Assembly (NCBI RefSeq): GCF_019720915.1
Contig: NZ_JAHKSI010000001.1
Coordinates: 744,001-808,000 of the forward strand
Direction of reading: 5' to 3'
Origin: Alkalihalobacillus sp. TS-13
GTDB taxonomy: Bacteria; Bacillota; Bacilli; Bacillales; Fictibacillaceae
DNA length: 64,000 nucleotides
This document shows, one piece after another, positions 49,901 to 58,451 of the stretch. The translations under genes were made by a program, and so were the position numbers. The notes under the pieces were generated by a model. That model searched no databases, had not been told where the DNA came from, and worked only from the letters and a program-made list of their open reading frames with translations. The number at the start of each line of letters is the position of its first letter. Position 1 is the first letter of the stretch.

Positions 49901-50491
49901 GATGAGTACGAACGGGTTTCAGAACGCTATAATTTCTTGATCGAACAGCGTGATGACTTGAATGAAGCAAAATCTACCCTTTATGGAATCATAACAGAAA
50001 TGGATGAAGAGATGACGAAGAGGTTCAAAGAATCATTCTTCGATATCCGTGAACATTTCCGTGAAATTTTCCGTGAGTTGTTCGGTGGCGGAAGAGCGGA
50101 CCTTGAATTGACAGAACCGGATGATCTATTGAATACAGGGGTCAATATCCTTGCACAGCCTCCAGGTAAAAAGCTTCAACATCTCGCATTGTTATCTGGC
50201 GGTGAACGAGCATTGACAGCCATTGCTTTATTATTCGGAATTCTGAAAGTAAGGCCGGTGCCATTTTGTATCCTCGATGAGGTTGAAGCCGCACTCGACG
50301 AAGCTAATGTAAGCCGTTTTGCAAAGTTTCTACGTGCATTCAGCGAACAGACTCAATTTATCGTCGTAACCCACCGGAAAGGTACGATGGAAGAAGCGGA
50401 TGTCCTTTATGGAGTAACGATGCAGGAATCCGGCGTTTCGAATCTTGTATCAGTCAAATTGGAAGAAACAAAAGAACTTGTGACGACATAG
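46925..50491 (+). CDS. smc: Chromosome segregation protein SMC
   Basis: 1188-residue condensin ATPase that with ScpA/ScpB loads at parS sites and compacts the chromosome. The N-terminal head has Walker A GPNGSGKSN (about 32-40); long coiled coils (about 170-500 and 670-1010) flank a hinge (about 510-670, GAVAELI...GGSMSGGS). The C-terminal head has signature LLSGGERALTAIA and Walker B CILDEVEAALDE. Intact and of normal length. It is followed 16 bases on by ftsY. Confidence 0.98.
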   Translation: MFLKRLDVVGFKSFAERIGIEFVPGVTAVVGPNGSGKSNISDAVRWVLGEQSAKSLRGAKMEDIIFAGSDTRKPLNVAEVTLTLDNEDQHIPIEYNEISITRRVYRSGDSEYLINRQQCRLKDIVDLFMDSGLGREAYSIIGQGKVEEILSSKPEDRRRIFEEAAGVLKYKTRKLKAEQKLRETEENLNRVEDILHELEGQVEPLKIQASIARDYLDKKSELEVIESALLVHEIEDLHTKWETKSKEIEQLRVEEVKLHGQVQNKEQEIGIIRDELTALDESIDELQDVLLNVSEELEKHEGKREVMRERKKNYHQNKEQLTQKISQQKEKKKSLEGTLQIERNQLHEHQSKLKKLQSELKVQEEQLELVDKNIEEELEQLKSEYFDCLNEQTSTKNEIRYLSDQLDQQTSKSSRLDDRHKQYIEERDRITHRKSELDGKLEGVQAELERQMDAFMELKTAIEKNEKTLNDKESKLYKAYQFIQQFRSKKEMLEEMQEDYSGFFHGVREILKERGKRLPGIEGAVAELITVSKNEEMAIETALGAATQNVVVHTEEDARKAIGFLKQKRLGRATFLPMSVMRSRKLSGQEEGKVSDHPSYIGIASNLVSYEEMYRKVIENLLGNVVIAKNLEGANALAKLLNHRYRIVTLEGDIVNPGGSMSGGSLKQKNTSLLSRQRELDSISEKLASMETQTDQLEKDVKQEKKNLLNQKEKLENLRETGENKRLEEQQLKGELREIELEAKNINEHLSLYDREKGTYDSEKETIEQRVASLQESLKASETRAVELEQEVERLSSQKKNQQTTKDDLKEEITSLKVKLAQSEEQFSNSNRTVQRLQNELDETVKIMSEAEEEFWLLEEAVNTSTTDEEALDEKIIQHRKDKDSTVQLIGDRRKERSQRQEKAEEQELQLKEFKRLHQQISDGIHQEELRLNRLDVELENRLNHLSEEYQLSYERAKEKYSLEMTPDEARTKVKLIKRAIDELGTVNLGAIDEYERVSERYNFLIEQRDDLNEAKSTLYGIITEMDEEMTKRFKESFFDIREHFREIFRELFGGGRADLELTEPDDLLNTGVNILAQPPGKKLQHLALLSGGERALTAIALLFGILKVRPVPFCILDEVEAALDEANVSRFAKFLRAFSEQTQFIVVTHRKGTMEEADVLYGVTMQESGVSNLVSVKLEETKELVTT

Positions 50492-50507
50492 TAATGAGGT
50501 GGAACAT

Positions 50508-51515
50508 ATGAGTTTTTTTAAACGTTTAAAAGATAAGCTGAGCACACAAAGTGATACGGTTACTGAAAAGTTCAAGGATGGTTTGGAGAAAACGAGGACG
50601 TCCTTTTCAACCCGTGTCAACGATCTTGTGAAGAATTATCGTAAAGTAGATGAAGAGTTTTTTGAGGAATTGGAAGAGATCCTTATTGAAGCGGATGTCG
50701 GTGTAGCGACCGTCATGGATCTGATCGACGAATTGAAAGATGTTGCCAGGACTCGGAACATTAAAGAGACCGAAGAACTTCAGGTCGTCATCTCAGAAAA
50801 GCTGGCTGAACTGCTTGATAAAGGAGAAGAGAGTACGAAGCTGAACATCAAAGAGAATGAGCTGACTGTCATCTTATTCGTCGGAGTCAATGGCGTAGGG
50901 AAGACGACTTCGATCGGAAAACTTGCTCACAAATTAAAAGAAGAGGGTAAATCTGTACTGATGGCAGCCGGGGACACGTTCCGTGCTGGAGCGATCGATC
51001 AGCTCCAGATATGGGGCGACCGTGTCGGAGTCGATGTCATTAAGCATAGTGAAGGTGCTGATCCTGCAGCAGTTGTCTTCGATGCAGTGAAATCCGCGAA
51101 ATCACGTGGTGTGGAAGTTCTTTTATGCGACACCGCTGGACGACTTCAGAACAAGGTCAATCTGATGAATGAACTTGAAAAGATCAAGCGTGTCATCGGT
51201 AGAGAGCTGCCTGGCGCACCGCACGAGGTCTTGCTCGTGGTCGATGCTACAACCGGCCAGAACGCAATGAATCAAGCGAAGACGTTCAGTCAAGCAACAG
51301 ATGTCAGCGGAATCGTGTTGACGAAGCTTGATGGAACCGCGAAGGGCGGTATCGTACTCGCAATCCGCCATGAACTTGAAATCCCGGTCAAGCTTGTGGG
51401 CCTAGGAGAAAAAGTAGAAGACCTTTATGAATTCGACGCTGATCAATTCGTCTACGGACTGTTTTCCAACATACTTCCAGATATGACAGAAGACGAATCA
51501 GCAGATCGAGATTGA
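50508..51515 (+). CDS. ftsY: Signal recognition particle receptor FtsY
   Basis: Membrane-associated GTPase that docks SRP-ribosome complexes at SecYEG. 335 residues: short N-terminal membrane-targeting helix (MSFFKRLKDKLS), NG domain with P-loop GVNGVGKTTS, DTAGR, TKLDG (TKxD) and GLGEKVEDL. No acidic A domain, as usual in Gram-positives. ATG at 50508 follows GAGGTGGAAC; an in-frame ATG at 50499 is less likely. Confidence 0.96.
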   Translation: MSFFKRLKDKLSTQSDTVTEKFKDGLEKTRTSFSTRVNDLVKNYRKVDEEFFEELEEILIEADVGVATVMDLIDELKDVARTRNIKETEELQVVISEKLAELLDKGEESTKLNIKENELTVILFVGVNGVGKTTSIGKLAHKLKEEGKSVLMAAGDTFRAGAIDQLQIWGDRVGVDVIKHSEGADPAAVVFDAVKSAKSRGVEVLLCDTAGRLQNKVNLMNELEKIKRVIGRELPGAPHEVLLVVDATTGQNAMNQAKTFSQATDVSGIVLTKLDGTAKGGIVLAIRHELEIPVKLVGLGEKVEDLYEFDADQFVYGLFSNILPDMTEDESADRD

Positions 51516-51540
51516 CTTGTAAAAATTGGATTTCGAGGTC

Positions 51541-51633
51541 TTAACGGATACCAGAGACCTTATCTCATTGAAAGCAAGGTGAATCACTTCATTTTGTTAC
51601 AGATAACGGCGCTGGCGTCCGCTAACAATCATA
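51541..51633. repeat. Partial family D repeat (copy D4)
   Basis: TTAACGGATACCAGAGACCTTATCT followed after about 40 bases by AGATAACGGCGCTGGCGTCCGCTAAC: one direct and one inverted unit, i.e. only the outer (or a fused) pair of the four-unit form. Begins just after ftsY. Confidence 0.65.
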
Positions 51634-51685
51634 AACAATACAACAAACGATTCCGCCGAAGCGTTTGTTTCATGTGAACCTCAAC

Positions 51686-51752
51686 GCGTGCCAGGCACCT
51701 AACGAGAAGCCATGCGGTGCAACGGATTGAAAATGGTGCCTGGCACCAAAAT
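51686..51752. repeat. Inverted pair of GTGCCTGGCAC palindromes
   Basis: GTGCCAGGCACC at 51689-51700 and GGTGCCTGGCACC at 51736-51748. Each is a near-perfect palindrome and they are reverse complements of each other, 35 bases apart, so either two small hairpins or one large one can form. A similar palindrome is, to my memory, common in other Bacillaceae genomes. The remaining bases of the 340-base ftsY-ylxM gap hold only D4 and the ylxM promoter. Confidence 0.65.
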
Positions 51753-51783
51753 CAGTACAAAAAACTGATGTTAAGAAAAAAAC

Positions 51784-51812
51784 TTGACAAAGGTTTCTAT
51801 GGGGTGTAGTAT
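51784..51812 (+). promoter_or_regulatory. Sigma-A promoter for ylxM-ffh
   Basis: TTGACA (51784-51789), exactly 17 bases, TAGTAT (51807-51812), 43 bases before the ylxM start. Confidence 0.8.
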
Positions 51813-51854
51813 GATTAATCGTAAAGGCATTTCGCTTAACAAGGAGTGGATTGA

Positions 51855-52184
51855 GTGCTTGAGAAAACGATGCGAATCAATTTACTGTTTGATTTTTACC
51901 ATGCTCTTTTAACTCCGAAACAGCGGAATTATATGGCCCTTTATTATCTCGATGATCTTTCCCTTGGAGAGATTGCAGAGCAATATGAAGTGAGCCGCCA
52001 AGCAGTTTATGACAATATCAAACGAACAGAATCAATGCTCGAAGAATACGAAGAAAAGCTTGAACTTCTCGGAAAGTATCAGACCAGACAGCAACTATTG
52101 AGTGAATTACGTCAACAAGTTACTGATCAAAAGGATCAGAAAGAGTTGCTCGATACGATCGATCGTGTCGAGAAATTGGATTAG
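51855..52184 (+). CDS. ylxM: SRP-associated helix-turn-helix protein YlxM
   Basis: 109 residues resembling sigma-factor region 4: [19 protein letters not shown] then [19 protein letters not shown], a helix-turn-helix. In streptococci YlxM binds SRP components and modulates FtsY/Ffh activity. GTG at 51855 sits 8 bases after AAGGAG. It is 13 bases before ffh, and the pair share the promoter upstream. Confidence 0.93.
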   Translation: MLEKTMRINLLFDFYHALLTPKQRNYMALYYLDDLSLGEIAEQYEVSRQAVYDNIKRTESMLEEYEEKLELLGKYQTRQQLLSELRQQVTDQKDQKELLDTIDRVEKLD

Positions 52185-52197
52185 GAGGCGGCATTCT

Positions 52198-53550
52198 ATG
52201 GCATTTGAAGGTTTAGCCGACCGACTTCAACAAACACTTCAGAAGGTTCGCGGAAAAGGTAAAGTTACCGAAGCGGACGTTAAAGTCATGATGCGAGAGG
52301 TTCGACTGGCGTTATTAGAGGCTGACGTAAACTTCAAGGTTGTTAAGCATTTCGTTGCGAAGGTCAAAGAAAGAGCGATCGGACAAGAAGTCCTTGAAAG
52401 TCTTACACCTGGTCAACAAGTCGTCAAAGTAGTCAATGAAGAATTGACAGCGCTGATGGGTGGAGAGCAAAGCAAGCTTGCGGTTGCCAACAAACCACCA
52501 ACAGTTGTGATGATGGTGGGACTTCAAGGTGCAGGTAAGACGACGACAACCGGTAAACTGGCTAATCATCTCAGGAAGAATAATAACCGGAAACCGTTGC
52601 TTGTCGCAGCCGACGTTTACAGACCGGCAGCGATCAATCAATTGCAGACGTTAGGGAAACAACTCAGTATGCCTGTATTCGATCTCGGTACAGATGCGAG
52701 TCCCGTTGAAATTGCGAAGCAAGGGATTGCAAAAGCGAAAGAAGAGCATCACGATTATGTGATCATCGATACAGCAGGTCGACTGCATATAGATGAAGGA
52801 TTGATGGATGAGCTTTCTCAAATCAAAGAGCTTGCAAAGCCGGATGAAATCCTGTTAGTTGTAGATGCGATGACTGGTCAAGATGCAGTCAACGTCGCTG
52901 AGAGCTTCAACGACCAGCTAGGTCTCACAGGTGTTGTCCTTACAAAACTAGATGGTGATACACGTGGTGGGGCAGCTTTATCAATCAGATCTGTAACCGA
53001 GACGCCGATCAAGTTCGTCGGTATGGGCGAAAAGCTGGATGCTCTTGAGCCTTTCCATCCTGAACGTATGGCTTCAAGGATTTTAGGTATGGGAGATGTT
53101 CTTTCTCTCATTGAAAAAGCCCAAACGAATGTGGATGAAAAGAAGGCGAAAGAGCTTGAAGAAAAAATGCGGACGATGAACTTTACGTTCGATGATTTTC
53201 TTGAACAGCTTACCCAGGTACGAAGCATGGGTCCACTTGATGAACTACTTGGCATGTTACCGGGTTCCGGACAGATGAAGCAATTGAAGAACGTCAAAGT
53301 TGACGAAAAACAGCTCAATCATGTTGAAGCAATCATCCAGTCGATGACGAAGGGTGAAAAGCAACAGCCCGCTACAATCAACGCAAGTCGAAAGAAACGT
53401 ATCGCAAAAGGAAGCGGTCGTTCCGTTCAAGAGGTAAACAGGCTCTTGAAACAGTTCGAGGACATGAAGAAAATGATGAAACAAATGTCCAATATGCAAA
53501 AAGGTAAGAAAAAAGGTGGAATGGGCAACATGAAATTCCCATTCATGTAA
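52198..53550 (+). CDS. ffh: Signal recognition particle protein Ffh
   Basis: SRP54-type GTPase that binds signal sequences and 4.5S/scRNA. 450 residues: N domain, G domain with [21 protein letters not shown], and a methionine-rich M domain (about 300-450) ending KMMKQMSNM...MKFPFM. ATG at 52198 follows AGGAGGCGG; a longer upstream frame is only the overlap with ylxM. Confidence 0.97.
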   Translation: MAFEGLADRLQQTLQKVRGKGKVTEADVKVMMREVRLALLEADVNFKVVKHFVAKVKERAIGQEVLESLTPGQQVVKVVNEELTALMGGEQSKLAVANKPPTVVMMVGLQGAGKTTTTGKLANHLRKNNNRKPLLVAADVYRPAAINQLQTLGKQLSMPVFDLGTDASPVEIAKQGIAKAKEEHHDYVIIDTAGRLHIDEGLMDELSQIKELAKPDEILLVVDAMTGQDAVNVAESFNDQLGLTGVVLTKLDGDTRGGAALSIRSVTETPIKFVGMGEKLDALEPFHPERMASRILGMGDVLSLIEKAQTNVDEKKAKELEEKMRTMNFTFDDFLEQLTQVRSMGPLDELLGMLPGSGQMKQLKNVKVDEKQLNHVEAIIQSMTKGEKQQPATINASRKKRIAKGSGRSVQEVNRLLKQFEDMKKMMKQMSNMQKGKKKGGMGNMKFPFM

Positions 53551-53621
53551 TTCAGGATTTGACCGGTACACATTACCGTGATAATAAACAACTTACAAAA
53601 ATTTTAGGAGGAATTATAGAT

Positions 53622-53894
53622 ATGGCAGTAAAAATTCGTTTAAAGCGTATGGGAGCAAAAAAATCTCCATTTTATCGTTTGGTCGTAGCAGATTCTCGTT
53701 CACCTCGTGATGGACGTTTCATCGAAGAGATCGGATACTACAACCCAATTGCACAACCAGTTGATGTGAAAATCGACGAAGAGAAAGCTCTTGACTGGAT
53801 GTTGAAAGGTGCAAAGCCTTCTGACACAGTACGCAACCTTTTCTCTGACGCTGGTCTTATGGAAAAGCTACACAATGCTAAAAACCAAAAATAA
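53622..53894 (+). CDS. rpsP: Small ribosomal subunit protein bS16
   Basis: 90-residue ribosomal protein, [19 protein letters not shown] start and typical S16 pattern through the GYYNP segment. ATG at 53622 follows TTAGGAGGAATT. Upstream in-frame codons overlap only the intergenic region. Followed 16 bases on by khpA. Confidence 0.97.
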   Translation: MAVKIRLKRMGAKKSPFYRLVVADSRSPRDGRFIEEIGYYNPIAQPVDVKIDEEKALDWMLKGAKPSDTVRNLFSDAGLMEKLHNAKNQK

Positions 53895-53910
53895 GTAGGG
53901 TGGAATTGAT

Positions 53911-54138
53911 ATGGAAGAGTTAATCGAAACGATTGTTAAGGCTCTTGTCGATCACCCAGAAGATGTACGCATAGAAGAGGTTGAATCGAGTAGCACTGTC
54001 ACTTATCAACTTACTGTTCATAGTGAGGACATGGGTAAAGTGATTGGAAAGCAAGGACGGATCGCCAAGGCGATTCGAACCGTGATCAATGCTGCTGGTA
54101 CCAATGAGCGTAAAAAGATAAATTTAGAGATTGTGTAA
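53911..54138 (+). CDS. khpA: KH-domain RNA-binding protein KhpA (YlqC)
   Basis: 75-residue single KH domain with the GKVIGKQGRIAKAI loop (GxxG). KhpA with KhpB binds RNAs in Gram-positives and affects cell division and length in pneumococcus. Located between rpsP and rimM as usual, but the ylqD gene normally next is absent here. A terminator follows directly. Confidence 0.94.
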   Translation: MEELIETIVKALVDHPEDVRIEEVESSSTVTYQLTVHSEDMGKVIGKQGRIAKAIRTVINAAGTNERKKINLEIV

Positions 54139-54145
54139 TTAGAAT

Positions 54146-54178
54146 GAAGAGGTGGGGGCAACCCCACCTCTTTGTTTA
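54146..54178 (+). terminator. Intrinsic terminator after khpA
   Basis: AGAGGTGGGG and CCCCACCTCT pair around GCAA, followed by TTGTTTA. Confidence 0.9.
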
Positions 54179-54181
54179 GAG

Positions 54182-54322
54182 GAAGCTTAAAATTTGGCGA
54201 ATGATAAACTTCAGATTTCTACGTTACTAGGTTTTACCGGTCCTCACGTATGAATAATATACGTTCCGGTCCTCAAAACCTTCGTGCCTTGAACTCTTCG
54301 TTTCTTATCCACCATATTTTAA
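54182..54322. repeat. Diverged family C repeat (copy C3)
   Basis: Keeps TACGTTACTAGG, CCGGTCCTCACGTATGAATAATATACGTTCCGGTCCTC, CTTCGTGCCTTGAAC and TTCGTTTCTTATCC in the order of the other two copies. The outer arms are AAGCTTAAAAT and ATTTTAAGC: different bases from the other copies, still perfectly paired. Between the khpA terminator and rimM, where ylqD would be expected. Confidence 0.65.
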
Positions 54323-54402
54323 GCCATTACTATTTGAGATTAAAGTATATCTTGCCTGTGAATGATTGATGATAGAAGAACAAAACATTTATCGGGGGAA
54401 AA

Positions 54403-54927
54403 ATGATGAGCGAATGGTTTAATGTAGGGAAAATCGTCAATACACATGGAATCAGGGGTGAGGTAAGAGTCATCACCCGTTCGGATTTTGCTGATGAGCG
54501 ATATGAGGAGGGTTCGAAACTTTATCTATTTCAACCTGGGAAAAATGAGCCTATGCCCTTAGTAGTCCGCTCCCATCGTAAGCATAAACAATTCGACCTT
54601 GTCTCTTTTGAAGGCTACCCGTCCATTAATGAAGTCCAACCATTGCGAGATGGTATATTGAAGGTCCATAAAGAACAACTTAAGGATCTGCCTGAAGGTG
54701 AATTCTATTATTATGAAATCATCGGATGCGAGGTTAAGACAATAGATGGCAAACACCTCGGTAAAGTGAAAGACATACTATCCCCTGGTGCAAATGATGT
54801 CTGGGTCGTCTATTCAGATGAAACGAAGAAAGAAGTCTTGATTCCATATATAGATCCAGTTGTAAAAGTAGTGGATGTTGTCAAAAAACAAATTTTGATT
54901 GAACCGATGGAAGGGCTATTAGAATGA
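54403..54927 (+). CDS. rimM: Ribosome maturation factor RimM
   Basis: 30S assembly factor that binds S19. 174 residues: N-terminal RimM barrel ([18 protein letters not shown]) and C-terminal PRC-barrel ([17 protein letters not shown]). Two adjacent ATGs at 54403 and 54406 are possible, after a weak GGGGG site. It overlaps trmD by 4 bases. Confidence 0.95.
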   Translation: MMSEWFNVGKIVNTHGIRGEVRVITRSDFADERYEEGSKLYLFQPGKNEPMPLVVRSHRKHKQFDLVSFEGYPSINEVQPLRDGILKVHKEQLKDLPEGEFYYYEIIGCEVKTIDGKHLGKVKDILSPGANDVWVVYSDETKKEVLIPYIDPVVKVVDVVKKQILIEPMEGLLE

Positions 54928-55664
54928 AAATTGATATTTTGACCCTTTTTCCCGAAATGTTTGATGGCGTCTTGAATAGTTCCATTTTAAAAAAAGCTCA
55001 AGAAAAAGAAGCAGTTACCTATTCTGTTATCGATTTTAGGGAGTACACGACGAACAAACATCGAAAAGTCGACGATTACCCATATGGCGGCGGTGCAGGA
55101 ATGGTATTGACTCCACAGCCCTTGTTTGATGCAGTGGAACAGCTTAAAAGTGATCAGGAAACTCCCCCTAGAGTCATTCTGATGTGTCCGCAGGGAGAAC
55201 GTTTGACGCAACAAAAGGCGGAAGAACTATCAAAAGAAGACCATTTAATTTTCATCTGCGGTCATTATGAAGGCTATGATGAGCGTATCAGGGAGCATCT
55301 TGTCACTGATGAAATTTCGATTGGCGATTATGTTCTTACCGGGGGAGAACTTGCTGCGATGGTAGTGATCGATAGTGTTTCAAGACTTTTACCCGAAGTA
55401 CTTGGCAATGAAGAGTCTTCTAAGCTGGATTCATACTCTTCCGGAATCCTTGAACATCCCCATTACACTCGTCCGGCAGACTTCCGGGGAATGAAAGTAC
55501 CTGAAGTTCTTCTTTCTGGAGACCACGCAAAAATCCAAAAGTGGCGGGACAAAGAATCGTTGAAAAGGACGTTCTTAAGGCGTCCTGATTTGATCGATTT
55601 GGCAGTGCTAAGTGATGAAGACCGAATCTACCTGGAAAAGGTAAAAAAAGATAGAGATTCATAA
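54924..55664 (+). CDS. trmD: tRNA (guanine-37-N1)-methyltransferase
   Basis: Makes m1G37 next to the anticodon, preventing +1 frameshifting. 246 residues of the SPOUT class with trefoil-knot motifs [20 protein letters not shown] and [11 protein letters not shown]. The start overlaps the rimM stop (ATGA). Intact. Confidence 0.97.
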   Translation: MKIDILTLFPEMFDGVLNSSILKKAQEKEAVTYSVIDFREYTTNKHRKVDDYPYGGGAGMVLTPQPLFDAVEQLKSDQETPPRVILMCPQGERLTQQKAEELSKEDHLIFICGHYEGYDERIREHLVTDEISIGDYVLTGGELAAMVVIDSVSRLLPEVLGNEESSKLDSYSSGILEHPHYTRPADFRGMKVPEVLLSGDHAKIQKWRDKESLKRTFLRRPDLIDLAVLSDEDRIYLEKVKKDRDS

Positions 55665-55698
55665 ACAAAGTCTCTTCAGGATATTGCGTCATCACTAC

Positions 55699-55774
55699 GT
55701 TTATGCTAAGATATTCTTTGTGGCTTGTGCCGCTTGATTACGATGTTCCGCTGTTATGATGGAAAAGCATAGAC
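55699..55774 (+). promoter_or_regulatory. Possible structured leader of rplS
   Basis: GTTTATGCT (55699-55707) can pair with AGCATAGAC (55766-55774), closing a loop of about 58 bases with GC-rich inner stretches (GGCTTGTGCC is a further hairpin). It ends about 30 bases before rplS. Firmicutes are known to have an L19 leader motif at this place that is thought to regulate L19; I infer rather than prove identity. Confidence 0.5.
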
Positions 55775-55804
55775 AAGAACATTTGTAAGGAAGGAGGAAA
55801 TATC

Positions 55805-56152
55805 ATGCAACAACTACTTAATGATATTACAAAAGAGCAGTTGAAAACAGATTTGCCAGAATTCCGTGCAGGAGATACTGTCCGTATCGACGTTAAAGTT
55901 GTCGAAGGAACACGTGAACGTATCCAGGTATTCGAAGGTGTTGTAATTAAACGCCGTGGATCTGGAATCAGCGAAACATTTACTGTTCGTAAAATTTCTT
56001 ACGGCGTTGGAGTTGAGCGTGCTTTCCCAGTACACTCACCAAAAATCGCTAAGATCGAAGTTGTACGCCACGGTAAAGTTCGTCGTGCTAAACTATACTA
56101 TCTACGTGCACTACGTGGAAAAGCAGCACGTATCAAAGAAATTCGCAGATAA
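55805..56152 (+). CDS. rplS: Large ribosomal subunit protein bL19
   Basis: 115-residue protein at the subunit interface, with [32 protein letters not shown] and the C-terminal RAKLYYLR segment. Strong AAGGAGG site. Normal length. A short G/C hairpin (GAAAAGGAGCTTGG / AAGCTCCTTTT at about 56169-56199) follows and is likely its terminator. Confidence 0.97.
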   Translation: MQQLLNDITKEQLKTDLPEFRAGDTVRIDVKVVEGTRERIQVFEGVVIKRRGSGISETFTVRKISYGVGVERAFPVHSPKIAKIEVVRHGKVRRAKLYYLRALRGKAARIKEIRR

Positions 56153-56165
56153 TGACGCACACTCG

Positions 56166-56202
56166 TGCGAAAAGGAGCTTGGAAACAAGCTCCTTTTTAC
56201 AT
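56166..56202 (+). terminator. Probable terminator of rplS
   Basis: AAAAGGAGCTT and AAGCTCCTTTTT pair around GGAAAC, followed by T and A/T. About 15 bases after the rplS stop. Confidence 0.85.
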
Positions 56203-56231
56203 ACCTTAAAATGTTAGGATGAATTTTTTGA

Positions 56232-56283
56232 GCGAAATTTGCAACACTCCTTCGGAAAGGGAATGAATTTCGCCAAAATCAAC
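56232..56283. repeat. Minimal family A repeat, arms only (copy A7)
   Basis: GCGAAATTTGCAACACTCCTTCGGAAAGGGAATGAATTTCGCC followed by AAAATCAAC. Both arms are joined directly with the whole middle missing, leaving a 52-bp near-palindrome. Confidence 0.75.
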
Positions 56284-56362
56284 AAATAGAAAGGTTGTTT
56301 CTAAAAGATTGTTGCTAATGAAGGTTATCATTTGATATAGCAACAATGAAAACCTGTAAGCA

Positions 56363-56668
56363 GCGGAAATATATGAGACTCCTGTGGGAAAAGCAAGCCA
56401 GGCGAGACCCCACAGCGAGGATCGAGCGAGGAGGCTTACGGATGTGGGTTAATACAGGGAATAGATGTCTAGCTCAGCACCAGTCACTTGGATCACTTCA
56501 AACTTCCTGCGGCGGTCGACACATTGATTGACATCTTATGTGTGAGCCCACGCAGAACCAAGTCTTTGTTTGGTTTGAGCCTCCTCGTCAGTTTTCCAGT
56601 GACCTACGTGCCTAACCGGATCGCTTCCGCTTTTCTTTAGACCACGGAAAGTGAGTATATTTCCACGC
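56363..56668. repeat. Variant family A repeat with insert B and F (copy A8)
   Basis: Left arm GCGGAAATATATGAGACTCCTGTGGG and right arm CCACGGAAAGTGAGTATATTTCC differ from the common arms but remain complementary. GAGACCCCACAG and GGATGTGGG likewise stay paired. No D or E insert; insert B (about 56448-56637) holds insert F (about 56515-56580). It fills most of the 666-base gap between rplS and lepB, together with A7 and an A/T-rich lepB upstream region. Confidence 0.8.
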
Positions 56669-56818
56669 TATATCAATAGAATTGTGAAAAACAACAATCG
56701 TTTACTAGAAGATCCAAAAGAAACAAATGAATCTTTCACACTGACAGATGATTGTTTTAACCATTTCGAATATAATGAAGTATAGATAAATGGTAAATAG
56801 AAAAACTGGGGTGGAGAA

Positions 56819-57370
56819 ATGGCAAAGCGCAAAAATGAATCATGGGAATGGCTGAAGGCACTTGTTATTGCATTAGTGATTGCAGCAGGGATCCGTTACT
56901 TCTTATTTGCACCAATTGTTGTAGATGGGGAGTCAATGATGCCGACACTTCATAATGGAGATCGAATGATCGTCAATAAATTCAGTTACGAGGTAGGGAA
57001 ACCTGACCGGTTCGATATCGTTGTGTTCCATGCTCCTGAAGGGAAAGACTATATAAAAAGGATTATCGGTCTCCCAGGGGATAAAATCGAGTATAAAGAT
57101 GACACACTATACGTGAATGGCATAGCAGTTCCAGAACCATACTTGAATGAATATAAACAAGGGCTTTCAGGAGGCAATCTGACCTATAATTTCGATTTAA
57201 GTGATGAAATCGGCACCCAAACTGTTCCGAAAGGACATGTATTTGTACTAGGAGATAACAGACAGCATAGTAAAGACAGCCGGAACATAGGCGCAATTCC
57301 GATGGATCAAATCATTGGGAAAGCGAATGTGATTTTTTGGCCGGTTGCACATTTTGAAGTACTAAAGTAG
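56819..57370 (+). CDS. lepB: Signal peptidase I
   Basis: Membrane serine protease that removes signal peptides. 183 residues: one N-terminal membrane helix (about 11-31) and an extracellular domain with nucleophile Ser39 in GESMMPT, general base Lys80 in YIKRIIGLPGD, and GDNRQHSKDSR near the end. This is the prokaryotic type with Lys, not the ER-type SipW. Start ATG follows GGGGTGGAG. B. subtilis has no sip gene here; as I remember, other Bacillaceae do. Confidence 0.95.
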   Translation: MAKRKNESWEWLKALVIALVIAAGIRYFLFAPIVVDGESMMPTLHNGDRMIVNKFSYEVGKPDRFDIVVFHAPEGKDYIKRIIGLPGDKIEYKDDTLYVNGIAVPEPYLNEYKQGLSGGNLTYNFDLSDEIGTQTVPKGHVFVLGDNRQHSKDSRNIGAIPMDQIIGKANVIFWPVAHFEVLK

Positions 57371-57379
57371 GTGAATTGA

Positions 57380-58234
57380 ATGCAAATCCAATGGTTCCCT
57401 GGTCATATGGCCAAAGCAAGACGCGAAATTACAGAAAAGCTGAAGATGATCGATGTCGTGTTCGAACTTGTTGATGCACGAATCCCTTTGTCTTCGCGGA
57501 ATCCCATGATAGATGAGATTATTGAAAATAAACCTAAGCTGGTTCTACTGAACAAGACCGATATGGCGGATCGTGCGATAACCAAAGAATGGGAAGATTA
57601 TTTTTCAGCACGTAATTTGAGGACTGTCACAGTGAATTCAAAGACAGGACAGGGTCTAGAAAAGATTTCGGAAATTGCTAGAGAGCTTGTAAAGGACAAG
57701 CTAGATAAGATGATTGAAAAGGGCGTGAAGCCTCGGGCAGTCCGAGCTTTGATACTTGGAATACCGAATGTCGGCAAATCGACGCTCATCAACCGACTCG
57801 CGAACAAGAAGATTGCGAAAACAGGTGATCGTCCTGGAATAACACAAAGGCAGCAATGGATCAAAGTTGGAAAAGAACTTGAGTTGCTTGATACACCAGG
57901 AATATTATGGCCGAAATTCGAAGACCAGATTACTGGTTATCGACTTGCAGTAACTGGTGCGATCAAGGACGACATCCTCGATTTTGGAGACATCGCCTTT
58001 TTCGCAGTTCAATATTTGAAGGATGCCTATCCTGAAAAACTGATTGACCGTTACAAGTTGACCGATACATCTGCTCCTCCGCTTGAAGTCTTTGAAGAGA
58101 TTGGAAAGAAGAGGGGTTGCCTCATCAAAGGTGGAGAGGTAGATTATGAAAAGGCTGCTGAAATCATCTTAAGAGATATCCGTTCTGAAAAGCTTGGACC
58201 GATTTCTTTTGAAAGACCAGCAGACTACGAATAA
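57380..58234 (+). CDS. rbgA: Ribosome biogenesis GTPase RbgA (YlqF)
   Basis: Circularly permuted GTPase needed late in 50S assembly, for incorporation of L16 and others. 284 residues: [12 protein letters not shown] start, NKTD (G4) before the P-loop [20 protein letters not shown], and a C-terminal helical domain. It is 9 bases after lepB and probably co-transcribed. A hairpin follows. Confidence 0.96.
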   Translation: MQIQWFPGHMAKARREITEKLKMIDVVFELVDARIPLSSRNPMIDEIIENKPKLVLLNKTDMADRAITKEWEDYFSARNLRTVTVNSKTGQGLEKISEIARELVKDKLDKMIEKGVKPRAVRALILGIPNVGKSTLINRLANKKIAKTGDRPGITQRQQWIKVGKELELLDTPGILWPKFEDQITGYRLAVTGAIKDDILDFGDIAFFAVQYLKDAYPEKLIDRYKLTDTSAPPLEVFEEIGKKRGCLIKGGEVDYEKAAEIILRDIRSEKLGPISFERPADYE

Positions 58235-58245
58235 GACACTGATAC

Positions 58246-58290
58246 AAGGGGTTGGCTTGATAGGAAGGAAACTATCATGCCACCCCTATC
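58246..58290 (+). terminator. Probable terminator after rbgA
   Basis: AGGGGT-GGC-GATAG and CTATC-GCC-ACCCCT pair imperfectly (58247-58288). Only a short T run (ATCTTTG) follows, so it is less certain than others. The bases from here to 58450 show one more small hairpin (CCTTGATTCACCAAGG) and no gene. Confidence 0.55.
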
Positions 58291-58451
58291 TTTGTATAGT
58301 TAGAGAAGGTAATATATCACTAAAATTCAATAGCTGGTGACTGCAGGGATTTTTCGAAGGATAAGATTAAGCATTCGCTTATGGCCTTGATTCACCAAGG
58401 CTTTTTCATGGCTTCGATAATGAAATTGATCTTATCTAAAATATTTTTTAA

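Noticed and set aside
56346-56531. 61-codon plus-strand frame within family A repeat copy A8
   Set aside because: Consists of repeat sequence; no ribosome site and not kept in other copies.
56741-56776. Promoter for lepB around TATAAT at 56771
   Set aside because: CTGACA is too far (24 bases) and TTGTTT too near (13 bases) to serve as -35 box; left uncalled.
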